Below, piece after piece: positions 7,627-14,364 of a stretch of 16,197 nt of DNA (the first letter of the stretch is position 1; every line of letters starts with the position of its first letter). Both the position numbers and the translations under genes were made by a program. The notes beneath the pieces were generated by a model. That model saw only the letters and a list, made by a program, of their open reading frames with translations, was not told the DNA's origin and did not search any database. The DNA comes from an uncultured Oscillospiraceae bacterium (GTDB lineage: Bacteria; Bacillota; Clostridia; Oscillospirales; Oscillospiraceae): contig CAKUND010000027.1 in the NCBI GenBank assembly GCA_934668295.1, positions 1 to 16,197 on the forward strand, in the 5' to 3' direction.

Positions 7627-8561
7627 CAAACAGACAGATTCCCGTCTGGATCGACTGCGACACCGGCACGGACGATTCCGTCGCGATCATGCTGGCGCAC
7701 GCACTGCCGGAGCTTTCGGTCGTCGCGCTGTCCGCCGTGGCGGGCAACAGCCCGCTGTGCAACACCTTCCCGAACACAAGGCGCATCGTGCACCTGGTAG
7801 GCGCTGATTATCCGGTCTATCCCGGCGCTGACCGTCCCCTTGTGCGCGAGCCGCATGTGGCAGGCAAGTTCCACGGCGAGAACGGCCTCGGCGACGTCGA
7901 GCTGCCGCTGCCGGACGCTGAACCGGAGACCACGCCCGCATGGGACGCGCTCTATGAGACAGCAAAGCGCATGCCGGGCGAGCTGCGGCTGGTCGCGACC
8001 GGCCCGCTGACGAACGTGGCCATCGCGCTGACAAAATACCCGGAGCTGAAGCGGCTTCTGCACTCCATCGCCCTGATGGGCGGCGCGGCCGTCGGCGGCA
8101 ATGTGACGCCTGCGGCGGAGTTCAATATCTACGACGACCCGGATGCGGCGCAGATCGTGTTCAAATCCGGCGTACCGATCGTCATGTGCGGTCTGGACGT
8201 GACGATGCAGGCAGAGCTTCGCCCCGCGGACTGGGACGAGATGGCCGGATACGGAAACCGCTGCGGCAAGCTGGTGCGTGAGCTGTTCGCCTGCGCGTGG
8301 AGCGCGGTGCAGACCGTCGGTCTCACAGGCGTTGCGCAGCACGATTCCTGCCCTGTCCTGTATCTGGCGCACCCGGAGCTGTTCGAGGGGAAGATGGCAG
8401 GCGTTTTCGTGGAAACGCAGGCCGAGATCACGCTCGGCAAGACCGTCACCGATCTGCAGAGCGACAAGAAATTCGGGCAGAAAAACGCGCTCGTGCTGCT
8501 GAAGCTCGACCGCGAAGCATTCATGCAGATCCTGAAGGACTGCATCCGGACATTGCCGTAA
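7623..8561 (+). CDS. Inosine-uridine-type nucleoside hydrolase 2
   Basis: This is a second, clearly divergent 312-residue nucleoside hydrolase. DCDTGTDD at residues 11-18 is the Ca2+ site, [10 protein letters not shown] at 160-169 the ribose-binding segment, and QHDSC at 239-243 carries the His-Asp pair. In hydrolase 1 the residue after His-Asp is Pro, whereas here it is Ser. The HGENGLG loop at 84-90 is also typical of the family. The start overlaps the stop of hydrolase 1 in an ATGA junction, with GGGGAGG at 7609-7615, so the two should be made together. Tandem non-identical hydrolases suggest divided substrate ranges (for example purine versus pyrimidine nucleosides), which is inference. 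The gene closes the operon and is followed by a perfect terminator. Confidence 0.94.
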   Translation: MTNRQIPVWIDCDTGTDDSVAIMLAHALPELSVVALSAVAGNSPLCNTFPNTRRIVHLVGADYPVYPGADRPLVREPHVAGKFHGENGLGDVELPLPDAEPETTPAWDALYETAKRMPGELRLVATGPLTNVAIALTKYPELKRLLHSIALMGGAAVGGNVTPAAEFNIYDDPDAAQIVFKSGVPIVMCGLDVTMQAELRPADWDEMAGYGNRCGKLVRELFACAWSAVQTVGLTGVAQHDSCPVLYLAHPELFEGKMAGVFVETQAEITLGKTVTDLQSDKKFGQKNALVLLKLDREAFMQILKDCIRTLP

Positions 8562-8569
8562 AGAGGAAT

Positions 8570-8607
8570 AACAGCCCCCGCATGCAGACGCATGCGGGGG
8601 CTGTTTT
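8570..8607 (+). terminator. Rho-independent terminator between the convergent nucleoside and amino-sugar operons
   Basis: A perfect 16-bp stem (8570-8585 with 8590-8605, core CAGCCCCCGCATGC) with an AGAC loop is followed by TTTTGTAT. It begins nine bases after the stop of nucleoside hydrolase 2. The end of nagA lies on the other side. On the minus strand the stem is followed only by ATTCCTCTTT, so termination there may be weaker. Confidence 0.92.
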
Positions 8608-8617
8608 GTATAGAAGG

Positions 8618-9745
8618 TTACAGTTCAAGCCGGTTGCCGGAGAGATAGACAGCTTTTCGGTTCAGCGTCTCATCGCAGACAACGAAGTCGGCCAGCTTGC
8701 CGGGGGCGATCGAGCCGGCCTCGGCCTCACGGCCAAGCTCCTTTGCGGGGATCAGCGTCGCGGAGAGGATGGCCTGCTCCTTTGGGATGCCGAATTCCAC
8801 GGCCTTGCGCATGCAGTCATACAGATTCGTGGCCGAGCCTGCGATGGTGCCGTCGGCAAGGCGCGCGACGCTGTCTTTCAGGAACACATCCTGCCCGCCG
8901 AGCGTGTACTGTCCATCCGGCATGCCGCAGCAGCGCAGTGCGTCAGAAATGAGGCAGATCCTGCCCGGAAAGAGCTTGAAGGCCATACGCACGGCGCTGG
9001 GGTGGACATGCTGTCCGTCACAGATGAGCTCTGCGACGACATTCTCACGCTCACTGCCTGCGCCGATGGGGCCGGGCTTGCGGTGGTGAATGCCGGGCAT
9101 GGCGTTATACAGGTGCGTCAGATGACTTGCGCCCGCGTCAAAAACAGCGGAGGCTTCCTCATACGAGCAGTCGGTGTGCGCGATGGAGACCGTGCAGAGC
9201 TTGCTTGCCTGTTCCGTAAATTTAGCCGCGCCGGGCAGCTCCGCAGCCACGTCCGCAATGCGGAGGAGGCCCTCGGACACGTCATAGAGCCGCTTGAACG
9301 CGTCAAGATCCGGATCTTTCAGGTACGCGCCGTTCTGCGCGCCCTTTTTCTTTTCGGAGAAAAACGGCCCCTCCATCTGGATGCCCATCAGCCGGGCGCA
9401 GCCGGACGGCTGCTCGCTTCCAAGCCGGACAGCGGTTCGATACGCCGTCTCCAGTACGTCATACGGGAGCGTCATGGACGCGGGCGCAAAGCCGGTCACG
9501 CCGTTTTTTGCGAGATAGCGCGCCATTTTGACGAGACCGTCGTAATCGCCGTCGGAAAAATCTGCGCCGGAATTGCCGTGGTTATGCACGTCGATGAGGC
9601 CCGGAATGACGTACTGGTTTTCCAGATCAATGCCGTCCTCTGCAGGGACTGTGTTCAGAACTTCCGTAAATTTTCCGGCTTCCACACGGAATGCGCCATG
9701 CTGAAACTGTCCGTCCACAAAAATATTTGCGTTTTTATAGAGCAT
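8618..9745 (-). CDS. nagA: N-acetylglucosamine-6-phosphate deacetylase
   Basis: The 375-residue amidohydrolase converts GlcNAc-6-P to GlcN-6-P and acetate in the cytoplasm. Visible motifs are the metal-site DVHNHG (residues 52-57), EGPFF (125-129), AHTDCSYEEA with His190, THLYNAM with His211 (210-216), DGQHVHP (243-249) and LISDAL with the catalytic Asp268. A GQYTLGG/DGTIAGSATNL tail is typical of NagA. The ATG at 9745 was chosen because GGAGG (9753-9757 on the plus strand) lies seven bases upstream. An in-frame GTG two codons earlier would sit almost on the Shine-Dalgarno. It is the last gene of the minus-strand operon, starting two bases after the stop of the ROK-like gene. Its product is the substrate of NagB, encoded two genes upstream. 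Confidence 0.95.
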   Translation of the reverse strand: MLYKNANIFVDGQFQHGAFRVEAGKFTEVLNTVPAEDGIDLENQYVIPGLIDVHNHGNSGADFSDGDYDGLVKMARYLAKNGVTGFAPASMTLPYDVLETAYRTAVRLGSEQPSGCARLMGIQMEGPFFSEKKKGAQNGAYLKDPDLDAFKRLYDVSEGLLRIADVAAELPGAAKFTEQASKLCTVSIAHTDCSYEEASAVFDAGASHLTHLYNAMPGIHHRKPGPIGAGSERENVVAELICDGQHVHPSAVRMAFKLFPGRICLISDALRCCGMPDGQYTLGGQDVFLKDSVARLADGTIAGSATNLYDCMRKAVEFGIPKEQAILSATLIPAKELGREAEAGSIAPGKLADFVVCDETLNRKAVYLSGNRLEL

Positions 9746-9747
9746 AC

Positions 9748-11121
9748 TCACACCTCCGGCAGACTGGCCGCGGCCATGGACTGACCGACACGGCGGAAGT
9801 TCTCATCCGGCAGCATGACGTGGAGCTTCTTTGCAAGCTCCGGGTATTCCTCTGTCAATACCCGCTGGCACTCGGCGACGATCAGATCGCCGCCCACGCC
9901 GGAGGCCACGCGGCCCAGCACGATCAGATTGCGGATATCATAAAGCATTTCGTACAGGCAGAGCGTATGTCCGAGGTACACGCCGATGGACCGGAAGATC
10001 TCCAGCGCGTACGACAGGCCCTGCTCGGCCAGCTTCTGCACCTCCTTGAGCTTTTCTGCAGGCGTAAGATTTTCTGCCAGCGCAATACCAGCCGCCGGAG
10101 CCAGCTTTATGACAGCGTCCTGCGAGAAATACTTGCAGCCGACGCCGATGTCGCCCGACCACTCGTCGCGCATGGCGTTCTCGTTCAGGTCGACCGGGGC
10201 GAAGGCAAGCTCGCTGATCCAGCCCAGCAGATTGCAGTCTGCGTTCACATAGCCGACTGCCTCGCTCGTGCCCATGGCAAGGCCCATGACAGAGCCTTCG
10301 CCGAGACTCATGGAGCCTGCCAGCGCCGACACATCGCCGTCGTTGGCGACGACGATGGGCACCTCGCCGAGTTCTTTTGCCGCGCGGTCATAGATCGTCT
10401 TGACCTCCTCGCGGCGGGCGCGCGGGACCTTGATGAACAGGGACGACACCATCGGCGCGTTGCCAACGAAGGTGCCGGCCGAGGAGACGCCGATGGCGTC
10501 CACGCGGGGCATCCTGGACGCTGCGGTTTTAAACGCGGCGACAATGCCGTCGTACTGGTACTGCGGATCCTCGCTCGTCTTGGGGTGCCAGACGACCTCC
10601 TCGGAGTAGACCGTCTCGCCGTCTATGACGGCAGAGACCTTGCGGTCGGAGCCGCCCGCGTCGAAGCCGATACGGCAGCCGTTCGTATGGCCGCCGGCCT
10701 TCTTCGTCTGCTCGTGCGCCTGCGGGAAGCCCGCCTCGTCCGTGATCACGATCTCAAACGGGCGCTCGTACACGTCCTGCATGAAGCCGGCGTCGAATTT
10801 GCGGGTTCCGCCCGCGCGGTATTCATCCTGCATGCGCTTCGCGATCGCGTCGTCGCCGCACAGATACACGCGCCAGCCGCCGACGCTCCACAGAAGCAGC
10901 TTGACCATACGCTCCGCGTACCGGTAGTTTGCTTCTGCAAGCGCTGCGCTGCGCAGCTTCGTCTCATAGACTGTCACAAGCCCGTTTTCACGTTCGACCG
11001 CGATCTTGAACGGGCGCGCCGCGCCCGCTTCGTATGCGCGTGCCCAGACGCCGAAGGGGATGAACGCGTGATCGAGCGCGGGCAGGTTCTTGACCGAATA
11101 TTCAATGCCTAAATACTGCAT
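9748..11121 (-). CDS. Large ROK-like (ASKHA-fold) sugar kinase or sensor with a 150-residue N-terminal extension
   Basis: The product is 457 residues. The C-terminal ~305 residues look like an ASKHA/ROK domain. They contain the phosphate-1 motif GFDAGGSD (residues 152-159), a VANDGDVSALAG segment at 258-269 in which Asp261 aligns with the ROK catalytic Asp, and the adenosine-side motif GLAMGTSEAVGYVN (280-293). The Cys-rich zinc motif of classical ROK proteins is not visible. The first ~150 residues, with WSVGGWRVYLCGDD and AGGTRKFDAGFMQDVYERPFEIV, are not part of the ROK fold and are unassigned. ROK members include GlcNAc/glucose kinases and repressors. No helix-turn-helix is obvious, so a kinase is more likely. 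The ATG at 11121 is preferred over one two codons upstream because AAGGA has better spacing. It lies between nagB and nagA, so an amino-sugar substrate is inferred. Confidence 0.75.
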   Translation of the reverse strand: MQYLGIEYSVKNLPALDHAFIPFGVWARAYEAGAARPFKIAVERENGLVTVYETKLRSAALAEANYRYAERMVKLLLWSVGGWRVYLCGDDAIAKRMQDEYRAGGTRKFDAGFMQDVYERPFEIVITDEAGFPQAHEQTKKAGGHTNGCRIGFDAGGSDRKVSAVIDGETVYSEEVVWHPKTSEDPQYQYDGIVAAFKTAASRMPRVDAIGVSSAGTFVGNAPMVSSLFIKVPRARREEVKTIYDRAAKELGEVPIVVANDGDVSALAGSMSLGEGSVMGLAMGTSEAVGYVNADCNLLGWISELAFAPVDLNENAMRDEWSGDIGVGCKYFSQDAVIKLAPAAGIALAENLTPAEKLKEVQKLAEQGLSYALEIFRSIGVYLGHTLCLYEMLYDIRNLIVLGRVASGVGGDLIVAECQRVLTEEYPELAKKLHVMLPDENFRRVGQSMAAASLPEV

Positions 11122-11129
11122 AATCATCC

Positions 11130-11870
11130 TTACTGCGGCATTCTGGCTGCCGCCGCCTCGTCACAGATGAGCGTCACATCGGAATGGAACTGCAGAATGG
11201 AGCCCGGAACCTCCGGCGTAACGGGGCCGAAGAAGACCTTATGGAGAATGTCGGCCTTGTCCGCGCCTGTGATGACCATGACGATCTTCCGCGCAGCCAT
11301 GACCGTGCCGACGCCCATGGTGATGGCGGCGGTCGGGACTTCGTCGATGGACGAGAAGAAGCGCTTGTTCGCCTCGCGGGTCATGTCCGTCAGCTGCACC
11401 TCGTGGGTCATGACGGGGAAATGGTCGCACGGCTCGTTGAAGCCGATGTGGCCGTCGTGGCCGATGCCGAGCAGCTGGATATCCACGCCGCCCCAGTCCT
11501 CAATCTTCCGCTCATACGCCTCGCACATGGCAGGGATGTCGGCGGCGAGGCCGTCGGGGACGATGGTGTTCTCGGGCTTGATGGAGATATGGTCAAACAG
11601 ATTTTCCTGCATGAACCGGCGGTAGCTCTGCGGATGGTCGGGCGCAAGACCCTTATACTCGTCCAGATTGGCCGAGCGGACGCGGCTGAAATCGATCAGC
11701 CCGGCCTTTTCACGGGCAATGAGCTCCCGGTACAGCGGCAGCGGGGTCGAGCCGGTGGCGAGGCCCATGACGCAGGCAGGCTTGGCATGGATGACAGCTT
11801 CAAATTCGTCGGCAGCGGCCTTGCCCATTTCTTCCGGGGTCTTTACTTTGATGATATTCAGATGCAGCAT
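11130..11870 (-). CDS. nagB: Glucosamine-6-phosphate deaminase
   Basis: The 246-residue enzyme converts GlcN-6-P to fructose-6-P and ammonia, the committing step into glycolysis. Phosphate-binding GLATGSTP is at residues 36-43, catalytic NLDEY at 68-72, and the GIGHDGHIGFNEP loop at 135-147 carries the His-Asp-Glu catalytic set. TAAITMGVGTVMAARKI is another family signature. The length fits the short Firmicute form, and the C-terminal extension of E. coli NagB is missing. The ATG at 11870 is preceded by AGGAG. It follows the kinase gene by three bases and precedes the ROK-like gene by a few bases, so co-translation is likely. Confidence 0.96.
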   Translation of the reverse strand: MLHLNIIKVKTPEEMGKAAADEFEAVIHAKPACVMGLATGSTPLPLYRELIAREKAGLIDFSRVRSANLDEYKGLAPDHPQSYRRFMQENLFDHISIKPENTIVPDGLAADIPAMCEAYERKIEDWGGVDIQLLGIGHDGHIGFNEPCDHFPVMTHEVQLTDMTREANKRFFSSIDEVPTAAITMGVGTVMAARKIVMVITGADKADILHKVFFGPVTPEVPGSILQFHSDVTLICDEAAAARMPQ

Positions 11871-11873
11871 AGT

Positions 11874-12953
11874 TTATTTCTCCTTTTTTGCTTCTTCAGC
11901 AACAATTTTCTGCATTTCGCCCCACTTTTTCTCCATGTCGGCGACGAGCTTAAATTGCGTGCGGGCGCGGTCGAGGTTCTGGCCGTCGCGGTGGACGGCA
12001 AAATAGTGGTCGCCGTCCAGATAGTCCGTCAGAAAGCGGACGCCGCATTCCATTGTCATGGTCTTCGCGCCAAGCCCCAGCAGCTCCAGTTCCTTTTGCG
12101 TCAAACCGGGACAGGAGCGGACATAGCCGCGCGTAAACACGCGGAAGCGATCGAGGCTCAGTTCCATTTTGGACAGATCCTGCTCGTCCTCCGCGGCGGT
12201 CGCCGCGCCGAAGCGGATGGAATCGCCGAAGTCATAGAGGCTGGAGCCGGGCATGACCGTATCGAGGTCGATGACGCACAGCGCCCGGCGCGTCTTTGCG
12301 TCGAGCAGGACGTTGTTGAGCTTCGTGTCGTTGTGCGTGACACGAAGGGGCAGTTCTCCGGCCTTCAGGGCATTCTGGATCGCCGCCATTTCAGCCTGCC
12401 GGGCAAGCGCAAATTCAAGTTCGGGCTGAACCTGCGCCGCCCGGCGCATGGGGTCGCGCTCCAGTGTCTCAAGGAACGCGCGGTAGCGGTCGGGCGTATT
12501 GTGGAAATTCGGGATCGTCTCATGGAGCTGTTCTGCCGGGAAATCCGTCAGAAGCTGCTGGAACGTGCCGAAGCCGACGGCACTCTGGTAAAAATCCTCG
12601 TCCGTTTCCGGCTGCTGGAGGCAGATCGTGTCCTCCACAAAGTCATACACGCGCCAATAGCCCTCCTGCGCGTGCAGATAGCTTGCGCCGTCCGCTGTTT
12701 TGACCAGCGTCAGGACGGCGCGCGGGTCGTCCGTTTTCGTGCGCAGAAACTCTGTGACGGACGTGATGTTCTCCATCAGACCGGCTACATCGCGGAACGT
12801 GTGATGATTGATCTTTTGCAAAATATAGCGCCGTCCGCTGGCCGTCACGGCCAGGTACGTCGCGTTGATATGTCCGCAGCCGTACGGCACACAGGAGACG
12901 GGCTCCGCGTCCAGTCGGAAGCCGCGCAGGATCGCAAACAGTGCTTCGTTCAT
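11874..12953 (-). CDS. nahK: NahK-like N-acetylhexosamine 1-kinase (aminoglycoside-phosphotransferase fold)
   Basis: The product is 359 residues, about the length of bifidobacterial NahK, and it resembles that enzyme along its whole length. Shared segments include PYGCGHINATYL (23-34), RVTHNDTKLNNVLLD with the catalytic Asp209 (204-218), VIDLDTVMPGSSLYDFGDSI (227-246), EDEQDLSKM and MECGVRFLTDYLDGD (301-315). Characterised NahK phosphorylates GlcNAc or GalNAc at C1 using ATP. The ATG at 12953 was chosen because AAGGAG (plus strand 12961-12966) is seven bases upstream and the protein then starts like NahK. Longer in-frame starts at 12983 and 13010 add a lysine/arginine-rich leader without a good ribosome-binding site. 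It heads the amino-sugar operon, divergent from an AraC regulator. Substrate preference is inferred from similarity. Confidence 0.88.
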   Translation of the reverse strand: MNEALFAILRGFRLDAEPVSCVPYGCGHINATYLAVTASGRRYILQKINHHTFRDVAGLMENITSVTEFLRTKTDDPRAVLTLVKTADGASYLHAQEGYWRVYDFVEDTICLQQPETDEDFYQSAVGFGTFQQLLTDFPAEQLHETIPNFHNTPDRYRAFLETLERDPMRRAAQVQPELEFALARQAEMAAIQNALKAGELPLRVTHNDTKLNNVLLDAKTRRALCVIDLDTVMPGSSLYDFGDSIRFGAATAAEDEQDLSKMELSLDRFRVFTRGYVRSCPGLTQKELELLGLGAKTMTMECGVRFLTDYLDGDHYFAVHRDGQNLDRARTQFKLVADMEKKWGEMQKIVAEEAKKEK

Positions 12954-13019
12954 CCCATTGCTCCTTTTTCTTCTTTTCTCCATCTTATCCTCCCCTGTCC
13001 CGGAAGACAATAGGTTTTT

Positions 13020-13065
13020 GAGATTTGTGCAGAATTTGATAAAATCCGGGCAGGATTTGAAAAAG
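13020..13065. promoter_or_regulatory. Helically phased direct repeats in the nahK-araC intergenic region; candidate AraC operator
   Basis: CAGAATTTGATAAAA (13030-13044) and CAGGATTTGAAAAAG (13051-13065) are direct repeats starting 21 bases apart. A third, weaker half-site, GAGATTTGTG (13020-13029), brings the ATTTG cores to 13023, 13034 and 13055, spacings of 11 and 21 bases, about one and two DNA turns. AraC-family activators commonly bind direct repeats of about 21-base period. The site lies in the 165-base gap between the divergent nahK and araC-type genes. No convincing -10/-35 pair could be fixed by eye for either direction. Confidence 0.55.
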
Positions 13066-13118
13066 CAGTTGCCTGCGGTGCGAAATTATGGTAAAAAAGA
13101 AGAAAAGGGGGCGGTCAT

Positions 13119-14264
13119 TTGCAGATCAAAAATCTTTCCGCTGTTCAGGTGCAGCCGTTCGGCGAAATTCTCTCCGCAAGTCCGGAGACGCTGCCGTGCA
13201 CGGAGCACTGGCAGATCCGGCCTGGCGAGCCGGTCGGGGAGCTGTGCGCGGACGGGCCGGTCGTGCTGGACTATGTTTCGGGCATGCCGCTGCTGGTGAT
13301 CTATGAAAAGGACGCGCGGAGCGTCTATTATCTCGACCGGGTGCTTGCGCTGCGGGCGGGCGTCCGGTTTTCCATCGCCGCGCTCGGCGATGGCTGCGAG
13401 GTCGACTGCCGTGCGCAGCAGCCGGGGCTTTTGCGGCTGCTCGCGCGCCACCCGGCGGAGGAATTTGCCGGAGCGCAGAGTGAGCTGAAGCTGGAACGGC
13501 TCTACACGTTTTTTTATCAGGAGTGCGCCAGCGATTTTTATTTTCGCGGCGAACGGCACGAGGCGTTTGAGCTGGTCTATGTCGACCGGGGCGAGCTGCA
13601 CAATCTGGCCGGCGGCGCGGACGTGCTGCTGCGCCAGCAGCAGCTGATGCTGATCGGGCAGAACGTCTGGCATATGCAGTACGCTGACCGGCCGGTCAGC
13701 TTCCTGACCGTATCGTTCCGCGCAGCGGAGCTTCCCTGCGCCCGTCTGGCCGGACAGGCGCTCAGCCTGACCGCCCGGCAGATCGGGCTTGTCCGGCAGA
13801 TGCTGGAGGCGCACGGGGCGGAAAGCTACGCGTATGACTGCGTGGAGAGTCTTCTGAAGCTGCTGCTGGCCGATCTGCTGCGCGGTCTGAACCGGCAGCA
13901 GCCCGCCGCCTCCGCGCAGCGCCTGCCCGCGACCAGCCACGCCGAGCAGCGCATCATGGACAGGCTGATCCAGATCGTCTCCGCACGGGCCGGGGAAAAG
14001 CTCAGCCTGCAGACGCTGGCGGATGAAGCGCATATCAGCACGACGTATCTGCATCGCCTGTTCCGCTTGCAGCTCGGCATGGCGCCGGGCGCGTATATCG
14101 CAAAGATCCGCACAGAGGAAAGTAAGCTCCTCCTGCGCGGCGGGACGATGTCCATGGGGGAGATCGCGAAAAAGCTCGGCTTTTCCAGCCAGCAGCACTT
14201 TTCCCGCCAGTTCCGCACCGTCACAGGCATGACGCCGTCGGAATACGTGCGCAGCCTGCGGTAA
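13119..14264 (+). CDS. AraC/XylS-family transcriptional regulator
   Basis: The product is 381 residues. The C-terminal DNA-binding domain spans about residues 278-381, with two helix-turn-helix units: LSLQTLADEAHISTTYLHRL at 296-315 and MSMGEIAKKLGFSSQQHFSR at 345-364, then GMTPSEYV. A cupin-like sensor lies around 128-200 (FFYQECASDFYFRGERHEAF and following). The first ~115 residues are an additional, unidentified beta-rich segment. The start is TTG at 13119, preceded by AGGGGG at about 13105-13110. The first in-frame ATG is over 50 codons later and would remove conserved-looking sequence. It is divergent from the nahK-nagB-ROK-nagA operon and is the natural candidate to control it in response to an amino sugar. 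The effector and the direction of control are not visible. Confidence 0.9.
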   Translation: MQIKNLSAVQVQPFGEILSASPETLPCTEHWQIRPGEPVGELCADGPVVLDYVSGMPLLVIYEKDARSVYYLDRVLALRAGVRFSIAALGDGCEVDCRAQQPGLLRLLARHPAEEFAGAQSELKLERLYTFFYQECASDFYFRGERHEAFELVYVDRGELHNLAGGADVLLRQQQLMLIGQNVWHMQYADRPVSFLTVSFRAAELPCARLAGQALSLTARQIGLVRQMLEAHGAESYAYDCVESLLKLLLADLLRGLNRQQPAASAQRLPATSHAEQRIMDRLIQIVSARAGEKLSLQTLADEAHISTTYLHRLFRLQLGMAPGAYIAKIRTEESKLLLRGGTMSMGEIAKKLGFSSQQHFSRQFRTVTGMTPSEYVRSLR

Positions 14265-14364
14265 TGCCCGCGCCCGCCCCTTCAAACATGGTTTGAGCTG
14301 CGGATGGGTCTTTGATGCAGCCCCCGGTTTTGCCGGATAACGAAACAAAGTTGGAGATGAATGC

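Noticed and set aside
8297..9784. Plus-strand open frame of 495 codons spanning hydrolase 2 and nagA
   Set aside because: It crosses the terminator hairpin and is antisense to nagA, with no family resemblance.
12954..12983. Upstream in-frame ATG starts for the NahK-like kinase (12983, 13010)
   Set aside because: They add a Lys/Arg-rich leader absent from NahK and lack a spaced Shine-Dalgarno. The ATG at 12953 has AAGGAG seven bases upstream.
11184..13013. Plus-strand open frame of 609 codons antisense to nagB and nahK
   Set aside because: It runs opposite two strongly conserved enzymes, is rich in Arg, His and Val, and shows no recognisable domain. High third-position GC creates long antisense frames here.
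14282..14296. Short inverted repeat TCAAAC-ATG-GTTTGA after the AraC gene as a terminator
   Set aside because: It has only six base pairs, low stability and no T run. It is too weak to call.
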